Source: Notospermus geniculatus
Taxonomy: Eukaryota; Nemertea; Pilidiophora; Heteronemertea; Lineidae
Reading direction: 5' to 3'
NCBI GenBank assembly: GCA_002633025.1
Contig: NMRB01000609.1
Span: forward strand, 46,283-110,282
DNA: 64,000 nucleotides
Below are positions 24,313 through 34,800 of this stretch, piece after piece; position 1 is the first letter of the stretch; every line of letters begins with the position of its first letter. The notes below the pieces were generated by a model. It saw nothing but the letters and a program-made list of their open reading frames with translations, searched no databases and had not been told where the DNA came from. Both the position numbers and the translations under genes were made by a program.

Positions 24313-24684
24313 GTTGCGCTTCCACTACAAAAAAAAGCCGGTATTTGTCCGCTCTTGTTCTGCTTCCATTACAGAATTGCCGGGTTTAAAAAGTCCGGTT
24401 CTATTACATGTAAGTGCGGATCTATTTTGTTTGGATAGGTCATGCACAGTCGCAAGCGACCGTGGAGCCACCTGTAGCCGAGCATAATACTACAAATAGA
24501 TCCGGTGTTATTGCCATTCCACTACAAAATTTATCCGCATCTAGATTCGGAGTATGATCGGCTATGCTATCCGAACTAAATAGATCCGCACTTAATAGAA
24601 CCGGACTTATTAAACCCGGCAATTCTGTAATGGAAGCAGAATAAGAGCGGACAAATACCGGCTTTTTTGTAGTGGAAGCGCAAC
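24313..24684. repeat. MITE with GTTGCGCTTCCACTAC ends
   Basis: Long inverted ends (about 60 bp) carrying GCCGGTATTTGTCCGCTC. Inserted after FN2-A at a point where the FN2-B flank is uninterrupted. An internal segment is repeated at 24685-24765, running into the gap, which suggests a second partial copy. Confidence 0.8.
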
Positions 24685-24765
24685 TTCATGCTGTCCGAAC
24701 TAAATAGATCCGCACTTAATAGAACCGGATTTATTAAACCCGGCAATTCTGTAATGGAAGCAGAA

Positions 24766-24876
24766 NNNNNNNNNNNNNNNNNNNNNNNNNNNNNNNNNNN
24801 NNNNNNNNNNNNNNNNNNNNNNNNNNNNNNNNNNNNNNNNNNNNNNNNNNNNNNNNNNNNNNNNNNNNNNNNNNNN
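24766..24876. other. Assembly gap (111 Ns), probably hiding FN2-B exon 1
   Basis: Sequence right after the gap (CTTTCCATTCGCGTTTCAAC) is the same as that just after the signal-peptide exon of FN2-A, so the missing exon should be inside the gap. Confidence 0.9.
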
Positions 24877-25324
24877 CTTTCCATTCGCGTTTCAACGAAT
24901 TTATGTAGGGAGTGCCATCACAATGAAAAAACGACGGTCAGTGGCTAATAAAACCTTATCGACTGTGCAACAAAGCGCAGGTATGATCAAGGCCTATGTC
25001 ACTCCCGCGACTTTGGCCGGGTTTGCACAGACAGGTGTGGGTTATACATTGTGTTTGCTTTCTTCCTGGTGTACAAATGTATTGGAAGGTCGTGTACAAA
25101 ACTGAGGTAAAGACATTCTAGACTAATATTCATCCATTCAGGGTATATGCGAGTCCCTCAGTGCAATTTAGCGGGCTTGGTATAAAGTTTGACTTTGGTG
25201 CAGTTATGAATACAGAAAGATCATAGACCTTTCAGAGAAATACGGTCTAAATCAAGGTGAAGTAGTTCGAATCCCGCTCCTCGTCGCCCTTGCTTTTTAT
25301 TCATCTTGTCGTTTGAATTTGCAG

Positions 25325-25512
25325 ATAAAGTGACGTTGGGAGGCGCTGTGAAATGCCAGTTTCCATTCTACTACAAGGGTGCAAAGTACACTTCCTGCAC
25401 AGATGTTGGTGTTTCCTCGGGGAAATGGTGTTACACAAACAATTGGGCGTACTGTAAACCTTCGGATGACTATAACCCCGATTGTCCAGGCGGATGGCCA
25501 GCGTGTTTCTAA
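25325..25512 (+). CDS. FN2 gene B: FN2-domain exon (signal-peptide exon missing in gap)
   Basis: Terminal coding exon entered in phase 1 after a TTTGCAG acceptor; 62 residues are readable. The domain is almost identical to gene A (CQFPFYYKG..YTSC..WCYTNNWAYC), but the tail differs, ending in a Pro/Gly-rich segment with two spaced cysteines (six in all). The preceding intron (24877-25324) matches the FN2-A intron near its start, then differs. No separate promoter module is visible for B; it may share that of A or the module may be lost in the gap. Confidence 0.75.
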
Positions 25513-25802
25513 ATTTGTGTCATTCCTGTCTTTCTCTTTATCATGACGTTCAACACAGTACGGTATGTGACGACAATAAGGATGCTGGCTGAACTTAACA
25601 ATTCTCATGTATTCTACCGTACAGAGATCGAAATTTACGAAAATAGTTTTTCTCACAACAAATTCCTTTGTTCCTTTATTTCATTTCTAATCAAAGTCCA
25701 TCCATCTCCGCAGTCTTTTCTGGGAAAGAAATGGGAGTCCACGGAATGCAGGACCTAGTTACAATAATAGGTTGTGTCTATTCATTAGTTAGGTTGAGAT
25801 CA

Positions 25803-25915
25803 GCGACTTATCACGGATCCTTATACATATACAGTACGGATAGAATTCTGTACAACGAGGACAAATTTTGTGTACATTTTGATGCGTATACGTGTAAGGA
25901 TCCGTGATAAGTCGC
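25803..25915. repeat. MITE, 113 bp
   Basis: Inverted ends GCGACTTATCACGGATCCTT, internal TATACATATAC / GTATACGTGT pair. Confidence 0.85.
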
Positions 25916-25944
25916 ACACCTCTCTATTGTTTCGACGGCCCCCC

Positions 25945-26094
25945 GCCATCTTGGTTTGTAGGCCTACGGAGATTTGCTGCGTGCGCACTTATCTGGTAGG
26001 CAAATCAAAGCATGTGATTGGTCTCGGGAGATATGATGAATTTGCCCACCAGATATAACTGCGCATGTGCAGCGTACAAGAAATCCAAGATGGC
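25945..26094. repeat. Imperfect inverted-repeat element
   Basis: GCCATCTTGGTTTGTA pairs with TACAAGAAATCCAAGATGGC. Inner arms GCGCACTTATCTGGTAGGC pair with a right-hand counterpart near 26048-26072. Confidence 0.6.
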
Positions 26095-26254
26095 TGGGAC
26101 CCTTCGAAACGATGAATAGCCATATATCCCGATCCCTCGTTGAACACAATGGAGGCGGCATGTTTACATTTCATCCACATGTACTTCGGCATTGGGGCAG
26201 GTGCACATAATCTCTGTAAACAATGCGTCACCAATCACTCTTTGGTATTGTTTA

Positions 26255-26430
26255 TTTACCTTTTGTAACAAAAGAGAGGATTTTTAGTGTGAGTGTGAAA
26301 TGAGTTTATTGGATTCAATGAAGTAATCGACAAACCTCAGTGGTTCATCGTTCCGTATTGGTGGGAACAAGCTGAAAAACACTGCTCTGATTTTTTAGTG
26401 GATGTCACTAAAATTCTTGTCCACTTTCAG
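26255..26430 (+). promoter_or_regulatory. 5' exon module of FN2 pseudogene C
   Basis: Shares GAGAGGATTTTTAG..GTGTGAAATGAGT with the other modules, carries the upstream ORF start MSLLDS (here a 8-codon ORF), and ends TTTCAG at a GTAGGT donor (26431). The upstream AGGTGTAACATAA part is missing. Confidence 0.7.
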
Positions 26431-26717
26431 GTAGGTTGGAAGTCATACACATTTATTCCTTTCATTTGTAATCTGGTGGAAATTTATGGCAACATCTGCA
26501 AATAGTTTTATTGGAGGACGGGTGCTCTTCTCTGTGTTCCTACAGTGTGTGCTGTGAGCTTCAGTTGGCAGCAGTAGAAAGAAGCGATCTCATCAAAAAC
26601 ATGAAGATATTGGAAAGACTGAAGACATTACTTTTCAACGTTTTGGACTGCACCATGTCACACTTGTGTTTTTATATCTATGAGGTTGTCATTATCAGGT
26701 GCTTGCAGTCTTAGGGC

Positions 26718-26955
26718 GGCTTTCCTTTGGAGCGTTTCCTTGCGCGGAAACTCTCGAAAGCATGTTTTTTTCCGCAGCGGAAAAAAACAATATAGAGTTT
26801 TCGCAAAGCCCCCGAACGCCAACGCCAACGTCTATCCTTTTGTTCGGTGCTCTCTTCATGGCATCGAACAATGGGTTTGGCGTTCGCCTTGGCGTTTTGG
26901 TGGCTCTGCGAAAACTCCCTAGTGCTTTCGAGAGTTTCCGTGAATGGAAAGCCAC
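26718..26955. repeat. Nested MITE: GGCTTTCC outer and TTTTCGCAAAGCCCCCG inner element
   Basis: Outer arms 26718-26765 and 26927-26955 share GGAAACTCTCGAAAGC. The inner element 26795-26918 has inverted GAGTTTTCGCAAAG ends and is homologous to the lone copy at 57359-57482. Confidence 0.75.
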
Positions 26956-27001
26956 CATTATACAGGTGTACGTTAACAGACAAAATGTTTCTTCTTCCAG
27001 A

Positions 27002-27340
27002 ATGCGGGCCTTGTCAATTTTAGTATAAATCTTGGCAATTGCAACAGCAGTGCAAAATACAAGTAGGAAGTCTTTCCTTTCCTTTCCATTTTCATTTAAA
27101 TTAATTTTATAGACGCGGTTGTGGGCAAATTATGTTCGTTAAACATTGGCCTTATGTGCAGTCCTATGGAGGTTTTGGACCTTTTGAATTTCAGATGGAG
27201 GGGCGGTTCACGACGATGTGGCGTGTCACTTTCCATTCTACTACAAGGGTGTAAAGTACAATTCCTGTACCTCTGGTTGGTTCACCCACTAAGGGGAAGA
27301 AGTGGTGTTACACAAACAATTGTGCGTAGGCCTACTGTAG
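27002..27340 (+). pseudogene. FN2 pseudogene C
   Basis: Signal-peptide exon (from 27002) starts MRALSILV and then hits TAA because of an inserted base. The domain exon (27195-27340, after a TTTCAG acceptor) keeps the FPFYYKG..YNSC and WCYTNN blocks but has a frameshift and stop in the loop between them, and a six-base TAGGCC insertion that adds a TAG just before the last Tyr-Cys. A second truncated copy of the domain exon with the same upstream sequence lies at 27600-27692. It cannot make an intact FN2 domain. Confidence 0.85.
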
Positions 27341-27599
27341 TTCTCGGATTTATGGCCGTGAGTGGACCTGGCACGAAGATGTCCAAGACGGAACTACGAT
27401 CTTTTAGTTCTTTCATGATGAAGAAATGTCGACAGGATTACCAAAGGCTACGGCGATGATGATGATGATGATATGATTGATGATGATCTTTATAGACGGT
27501 TTTCTGCCCTACTTACATGTGTCTTGATTTAGACAAGGTGTGCTTTTCTTATTTGACATACTTGTGGCACCTCTGGTGGTTTCGGTAACCTTATACAAT

Positions 27600-27692
27600 C
27601 CTATGGAGGTTTTGGCCCTTTTGAATTTCAGATGGAGGGGCGGTTCACGACGATGTGGCCTGTCTGTAACTTTCCATTCTACTACAAGGCCC
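27600..27692 (+). pseudogene. Truncated second copy of the pseudogene C domain exon
   Basis: Repeats the 27163-27255 segment (CTATGGAGGTTTTGG through ATTCTACTACAAGG), then breaks off. It contains an in-frame disruption after CCTGTCTGTAAC. A tandem duplication remnant. Confidence 0.75.
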
Positions 27693-29144
27693 AGATACAC
27701 TAATTAGGCTATATACATGTACTGCACAACATGGCCCGAAAATGGCGTCATGTGCTTCTGGCATGATGGATAGAAGAAAGATTGATAATGATATTGCACA
27801 CCGAAATGTTTTGCATAGTAGCAATGTGTACTACGCTGCGCATGCGCAGTAGGCCTTGCGCATGCCCATTAGTTGGTCGGCTAGGGCCGGCATTCAAAGG
27901 TAGAATCAATTTCTCATGTCCAAACCCACCTCGCGCAGCGTGTTGACGTGTTGATTAGGATCCACCCCAATCCACTGGTTGGCTCACATAATTATTAGCA
28001 GTGAGGTAAGGTGCTGTCAGTGGACGAAAGTTAGATGACTGTAAGGCGCAATAGGCCTTGTGTCACTCGTATACAATGCGCCGGTTTGAGCCCATGAATA
28101 ATGATTGATGTGGGCTTGGCCAGAGTAATTTTGTCTCGCCGAGTTCACATGAAAACCGACAGCTTTTTTGGTAGGCAATGAATACATTTGGCAATGGTAT
28201 CATTGCATAGTTAGTAAGTATAGCTATGCTCACAATAAAGTTGAAGTTGCTGTCGCGCGGATACTAGAACTAATGCCTGATTGAAATAAAAACCTCCTTA
28301 TTGAGACCAGGCCGCTAAGAATGTATCATGTCAACTGGTTTAAAAGCTTCTTTATCAAGCAACCTTTGTGGGCCTGGTAGAAAACTGCTTGTTTGATCCC
28401 TTCGAAGACAACGCCGTTTGTAGCACGCCCGGATGCCCATAACACCACCACGAGCACTACGAGAGATTTTAGGAAATATCTGATAATTTTGTCGCATTCT
28501 TATACAGAGTCCTGGCTACTCATGGGCATAATGCATTGCATCGAACATGTCAAAGATGGCTGCGCCCATGGCTGGTTTGGTGTACACTAAACATTTCGGT
28601 GTGTATTGCCCATTTTGATCCTCATTTTGTGCAATAATATTGCACGTGCAGGCCTTTAGATTCCCCTTAAGAAACGACGGTACACGTCGGTTCCCAAATT
28701 AGCTCTCCCAAATGTCAGTATCCCCAAATTCGATCCTGAAAAATGTCCCCAAATTATCCCAAAGTAACAAAGCAAAAACAAAAAAGATCCAAAGATTTCT
28801 CAACAACACAGTGTTTGATTCGGTACTACGCCATTAGCTTTGGACATCACAGTACATCCCGACTTCAGCATTTCAGTCTGACAGAGATCGTTACATTTCT
28901 AAGTCCATTTCTCCTAAACCTTTGCTAGCATTCTTCAATAACTTATTTGGGTCTAATCTAGGAAGAATGCTCTTTTCAGTCACACCAGATTCGTTTACCA
29001 ATTTCTTTCCAGTAAACAGATATTTACTTGAATGACTGATCTTACTTCTGGGACCACCGGCCTTTCGGCCGCATTGTACAATCTTTTCGGCGGGAAAATG
29101 CTGTAACTAGAGGCCCATGGATCTCATACTCAACTGCATTGAAC
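27693..29144. other. No gene recognised
   Basis: Non-coding. ATTGCACACCGAAATGTTT near 27795 has an inverted counterpart near 28588, so the interval may include an old ~810-bp inverted-repeat element. Weak evidence. Confidence 0.35.
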
Positions 29145-29374
29145 TACTCTAAATTCCCACTTACCTGTCCCATTCCTGAACTAGGAAAAAATGACTAAAT
29201 CCTGAGTTGAAGATAACGGGGTGGGGGTGTGGTCAGAAACAATAATGTCCTGTCCACTTACTTGTCCCACTCCCGAGCCTGGCAAAGAATGACAGCGGTG
29301 CGATACCTTCCAACTTAGGATTTGGTCATTTTTTCCGAGTTCAGGAATGGGACAGGTAAGTGGGAGTTTAGAGT
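29145..29374. repeat. MITE with ~60-bp terminal inverted repeats
   Basis: TACTCTAAATTCCCACTTAC at the left pairs with the right end. Arms continue through CTGTCCCATTCCTGAACT. 230 bp. Confidence 0.9.
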
Positions 29375-29777
29375 ATATCTGCTGTTAAGACAAAATGATT
29401 ACTTGTATTGACATTGGGGTTTTTACAAGGGATTGCATGGTATTGGCTAATTGCTGGAAATATGTCCCGTTTAACCCTTTCCATCTTGACCACATTTTGA
29501 AGTTTTAACCCCTAACCCTTGGTCACTGACGATATTTATGATTTTAATCAACTTATAGACTCTGAAGTATTTGCTCAGAAAGGTTAGTATTCTCCATGAA
29601 TTGTTTACAGTAAACCTGTTTCAATTTAACCCTTTGATCCCCAGTGTGTGTTTTTCACTGAATAAACTTTGAACTGGTACTCGATCGACAAAATCACGAT
29701 GCGCCTAATGTCCCCAAATTAGCATGGAAACAAATACATGGTGTTTCTCTCTCGGGGGAATATAAAGGCCTGACATG
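29375..29777. other. Nothing recognised
   Basis: AT-rich non-coding sequence. Confidence 0.4.
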
Positions 29778-30316
29778 TGTGCCGTGACATTCCAAAAGTC
29801 AACACATTTTCAAATGTCACGTCAACACAATACAAAAGTCACTAGTTATGTAAAATGCCCATCAGATGGCTCCACTGTTGAGAGTCGCACTTTAACTTAG
29901 AAAATTTTGAAAGAGAATTTTGCGACAAAAAAATCACGTTCCATGACGGCAAAAAATTATAAACCACACAGTTTTAGACTGAAAAAATGAAAACAAAATC
30001 TTGGAGGATGAAGGGAAAAAGTATAAAACAGCAGGTCCTAAGGGACTTAGCCCGAACGGACCTATCCTTAAGGGACCTATCCCTGAGGACCTAACCCTAA
30101 GGGACCTAACCCTAAGGATCCTAACCCTAAGGGACCTAGACCTAAGGGACCTAGCCCTAAGGGACCTAACCCTAAGACTAACCCCCTGTCATTATGCAGA
30201 CCACGTGGATATGACAATAGTGGAGCCATCTGATGAGCATTGACGTAACTAGTGACTTTTGTATTGTGTTGATGTGACATTTGAAAATGTGTTGACTTTT
30301 GGAATGTCACGGCACA
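29778..30316. repeat. 539-bp long-TIR element with internal CTAAGGGACCTA minisatellite
   Basis: About 100-bp inverted ends (TGTGCCGTGACATTCC outward). The interior at about 30035-30178 holds a ~12-bp minisatellite of CTAAGGGACCTA/ACC units, about ten copies. No transposase. Confidence 0.9.
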
Positions 30317-31085
30317 AACGCCACCTGGATTTGTTGCGGCAGTCCATGATGTAAAGTGATCTGCACTGAGGTTCCACTCACGTAATCACCACATTTTATT
30401 CTCTTGTCGGCTGATAACACAGATCAGACAAAAGAATCATGTTGCAGATATGTAAGACAGAGAAGGTCTCAAATATGGCTAATGTAGTCTCCCAACCCCA
30501 TGCCACGCCAACATGTATTAAAATCTGCGTCAAAATTACCGTACGCAAGGTTCCAAAATTTTTTTGGTTGGATCTGTGAGACCACACGTTCATAAAAACT
30601 ACCCTGGGTAACAGTTTATCCAAGGGTGGAAGCAGATTTTGGAATAGGCGTGGCATGAAGTTGGAGGACCACACCCATTTGAGACCCTCTATCTTAAATT
30701 TTCACAAACCTCGCTGATAATTCTTATTCGACCTCTCACTAACATGTCTGGGAAATGTGCGCCCATTTTGAAGAGGTGATTTTCCAGTTCTGTATCTGGG
30801 CCGATCTTAGAATAATTCACTCTAAGGACTCTCTTTAGACTACATGTAGTTAATAAAGAAGAAAAGGCAATTTTTCTTCTCGATAATTTAATGCACTTAT
30901 CCCTACAGCAAACGGAATATTTTCATGCTTTTCAGACTTCCGAATGTGGTGGAATCGACGAGGATAGTTTCCTAATCGGAGCCTATAAATAAAGAGAAGA
31001 AAAATGTCTAATCTACCCATGCAGGAGTCAACTCAAATGAGGCAGTACAAGAGGGCTTCAAAATGACCAATAACAACAACTAATA
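30317..31085. other. Nothing recognised
   Basis: The longest minus-strand ORF here has no domain features or splice context. Confidence 0.4.
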
Positions 31086-31236
31086 AGCCTAGCGCACATT
31101 TGCGGCAAAACTCAATGCGTTAGGGGTGTTTTAAAGTCGACTCACCCAACGCTGTCGACTCGTCATTCAGCCAGGTCAGTCGATTTTATCAGACACCCCT
31201 AACGCATTGAGTTTTGTCGCAAATGTGCGCTAGGCT
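31086..31236. repeat. MITE with AGCCTAGCGCACATTTGCG ends
   Basis: 151-bp element with ~42-bp inverted ends and a short non-palindromic centre. Confidence 0.9.
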
Positions 31237-31496
31237 TTATTGCCACGACCAACTCATGCGTCAAGAAACGCACGCGACTTTTGCCTGAGGAAGATTCGTG
31301 GGGAAAACGCCTCGTGTAAATAGGCTTTTACAACTGCGACTTCGGTGTATGTATTTTGAAATGGTTAGGACTCTTATCATGTACAGAACGGTCATAACAT
31401 GTAGAAGAGCATGAAAAAGTGCTTACCATCGTCAGTTTCTGGAAAAAAAATATTTCATTGGATAAATAAAAATAAAAGTAAAAATATCCGCCTTAA

Positions 31497-31732
31497 GGGC
31501 GGTTTACACTAGGTTGCACCAAGTTGCAAGTTGCAGCAACCTGCAACTTGTTCCAAACTACCTGGGACGGTTTACACACAGAAAAATCGATGCAACATCC
31601 AGCGTGATCGAGTTGCAACACGTTGCATGCCCGTTTACACATGCAACTTTTATGAAACGTTTTGGTCTCATCAGGGTTTTGCAACAAGTTGCATGAAGTT
31701 GCATATGAAAAGTTGCATGTGTAAACGGGCCT
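31497..31732. repeat. TTAA-type MITE, GGTTTACAC family
   Basis: Left GGGCGGTTTACAC after a TTAA, right GTGTAAACGGGCC before TTTA. The interior is rich in GTTGCA/TGCAAC motifs. Related in design to 20774-21049. Confidence 0.7.
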
Positions 31733-31858
31733 TTAGATATGGTTTCCATGATTTCGAATTTTTTGCACTTGGGCTATAACCGCCCACACGTGGCGGATGG
31801 TTCTAGTGACCTGCCCTGAGCACCAATCATAAAAAAATGCCATATTCTCAATATTTAC

Positions 31859-34800
31859 CTTTAATGTAACGGGTATAATTATCGTTTTGCAACAGGACGC
31901 CATTCGTAAACAGGTAGCACTGCCCCTCTTTTCGGTCCCAGTCGATGGAGTCGCATTTACTATTGTTTATGCAGGCCGTCTGACAGTCACCAACGGTTTT
32001 CGCTGCCGTATAAAGGTCTCCGCCCTTCGCAAACAGGTTTGGGAATTTATGCCATGTTACTGCTGTAAAACCGAAATGAAATAAAAAATCAAGAAAATAA
32101 TTAGGTAATGACAATATCAATCAGACGTAGCCTTATTCAAACTTGACGCTAGGTGGCGATATCTGAGAATATCACCACTAGTATCGACGCTAGGTTTCCA
32201 TCTTGAAAAGTAGTGCGCGCGCAGAGCGAACAGTAGATTTTTTTCTGTTTGTAAAGCGGTTACCCGTCAGGTCGTTTTCTACGCTTACAATATAGATCGT
32301 TGAAGATGTATAAAGGTGTATAAAGGTATAGAGTGATACATGTACAAAAATCGGTGGAGTAGATATATAAAGTAATAATAAAGTTATTCTGTTTAATTTT
32401 CGACAAGATAAATACTGTTTTCTGCAAATAATACCATTTTGAATAGTTCGCGTCACGTTATAGACCAGCCCACCGACGATGACGTCAAGATTTTCATGAT
32501 GGCGATCTAGCGTCAATGGCAGTGTTAAAATTTTCGTCCAAGTATCAAAAAAATTCTACGCTGCCTGGAGTATGAGCCTTATTGAATTAGCCAGACCAGT
32601 AAACAATGACTAATGAAATCGACGAAAACAAAAACTCGTTCAATTTGATATGTGGGAAATGTCATTTAAAAGCTGTAGTAGAATTTTACCAAAACTCGAA
32701 ATTTTAAAAGTTGCTATTGTTCGTTTCTTGCGAAATGGCGATCACAATCGTCATTAGCAAAGGAAAGATAAACTGGTAATTAGAAGAAAAAGAAAAAAAA
32801 CGTGGTTTCATACTTACATGAACCATCGCGACCGACTGGAAAAAAATATCAGAGGTCCGATAAATCATTGCAGCGACCGCAAGCAGCGCCCGATAACCGT
32901 ATTATGAAGACTTCTTATACGAATAAGGGAGTAAGAAATAAAAGTGGAAAATAAGAAGTGGGAAATTTTGGAATTTTGCGCGAATTTTTCAATTTCTCAA
33001 ATTGGGATCGAATTTTTTCCCATTTTGAAAAATTTTCTTGAAATGACATGACATTTTGCGTGATTTTTCGGGCGATATTTCGCGATATGGGAAAAAAAAT
33101 TTCTCCCAACTCGACAAATTGACAAATTCTAGCAAAATTCCCAAATTCCCCTTTTCTAATTTTCCAGTTTTATTTCTTACTCCCTTGAATATATCTCTAC
33201 CGATAGTAGTAATTACGTCAGTACTCAGGGCAAAAATCTTAGTAAGAATAATATAACTTTCTTAGTGAGTATCTTAGCTATTTCGTTGTCACGATATTGA
33301 TAAGAAATATCGTGGTAAAATTTTTCTTATAAAATTCTTAGAGAACTATTTTTCATGTTACATGTACACTGCTGAAAGAAAGATCTTACTACGGTTTATC
33401 TTACAAATATGGTTAGAGAAAATTTTACAAAGAAAAGTCTTATAAGAATGCTGTGAAATACATAAGCATCTTGACTACCAAGGGTTGTGACATCGCTCCG
33501 CCCTTCGACTACGCTCCCACAAACCCTTGGCATCTTTCGCCGTCTTGATCTGTATTTCACTGGCTGTTCTGTTAATCACCCCTCAGTTCAATATAATTAA
33601 TTTAGTACCAGGATCACATTTAGTGTTTTTATTTGAAACAAATACACGTATGTCATTAAATAATGTTTATTGACTTTCTTATCATTTTGGAATTGCTATT
33701 TATCCTTATTTTTTAACCATTAATTGGCAGAAATCCCCGATACCAGTAAATTTCCCCCTGTACCCATGACTGTTGGAAGAGCCAATGAAACTTACGGCCT
33801 CCTGTCTAGTACACGTGGGCTGATTAACTTAACTTACTACTGTGGATGAATTTAGGCAGTGACGTCACTTGGAAATTTTATGTAAATTTATTCAACGCTC
33901 ATACGCCTGACGTACCGGAATGCAGATAGATGGTGACCTATATTTGACCCAGGAAATCCACCAATCACAAAGGGGTTGAAAATAGAAAAGGTATCAACAT
34001 AATAGTTCATATACTACATCACCTGCGCCTGCCCCAGCACCGGCCAATCAGATTCACGAACGCGATAGGCACGCCCGGTCCTAACATATGCAAAAGTCCG
34101 ATGTAAAATAGTTAAGACAGGGTACCAGTCTATACTGAATTCAGAAAGTGCTTACGTCCTCCCGACGTTACTGTAGTGTAAAATGTACAATGCTCTATCT
34201 GAAAATATCAGAGCTCTGCCTGGAGTTCCTTCACTGAATGCTAAAAACAAGAGCTTGATTCCGTGAAGTACGTATCAGGCAAGTATATTGGGAGCCTTCA
34301 CGAGGCTAAGATACCTCCAACTGCACTCCCCTTACACTTTGAAAATACCGTAAAATTCAATAAAGACGAGTATTTACCTTCAACGTAGCGGTCAACATTG
34401 TCGTCCGGATGCAGGTATCTTTCATTATCGACGTAACAATTGCCTGGCTGTACTTCCCATTCAATGGCCTTGCATTCAGACCACCCTGCACAAACCTGTT
34501 TACACGCATCAACGGTTGTCGCGGCTGGAACCTGTGTAACACCCGTCACTTGGAGGTGCGGGATTTCCTTCCATGTCACCGCTACAAAGCAAAATGGAGT
34601 AATGATATAAGAAAACAATCAGGTAACGACGAATATAAGGATTAATAGGAGGATCAGCCGCGCTTATTGCCAAAAGATGGCAGCAAAGTTCAAGCGGACC
34701 AATACAAAAGAAAATTCTCTTGATTGGCGCTCAATCAAACATGAATGGGTCCGCTAGGCATTGAAATGACGATAACTTGGTAGAAAATTGTTGGATTTTG

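Noticed and set aside
25246-25290. tRNA gene suggested by AGTTCGAATCCCGCTCC
   Set aside because: Only a T-arm-like piece is present; no A box, D-arm or paired acceptor stem was found.
30035-30178. Interstitial telomere made of CCCTAA-like units
   Set aside because: The unit is CTAAGGGACCTA-like, about 12 bp and internally dyad; it is not a TTAGGG array.
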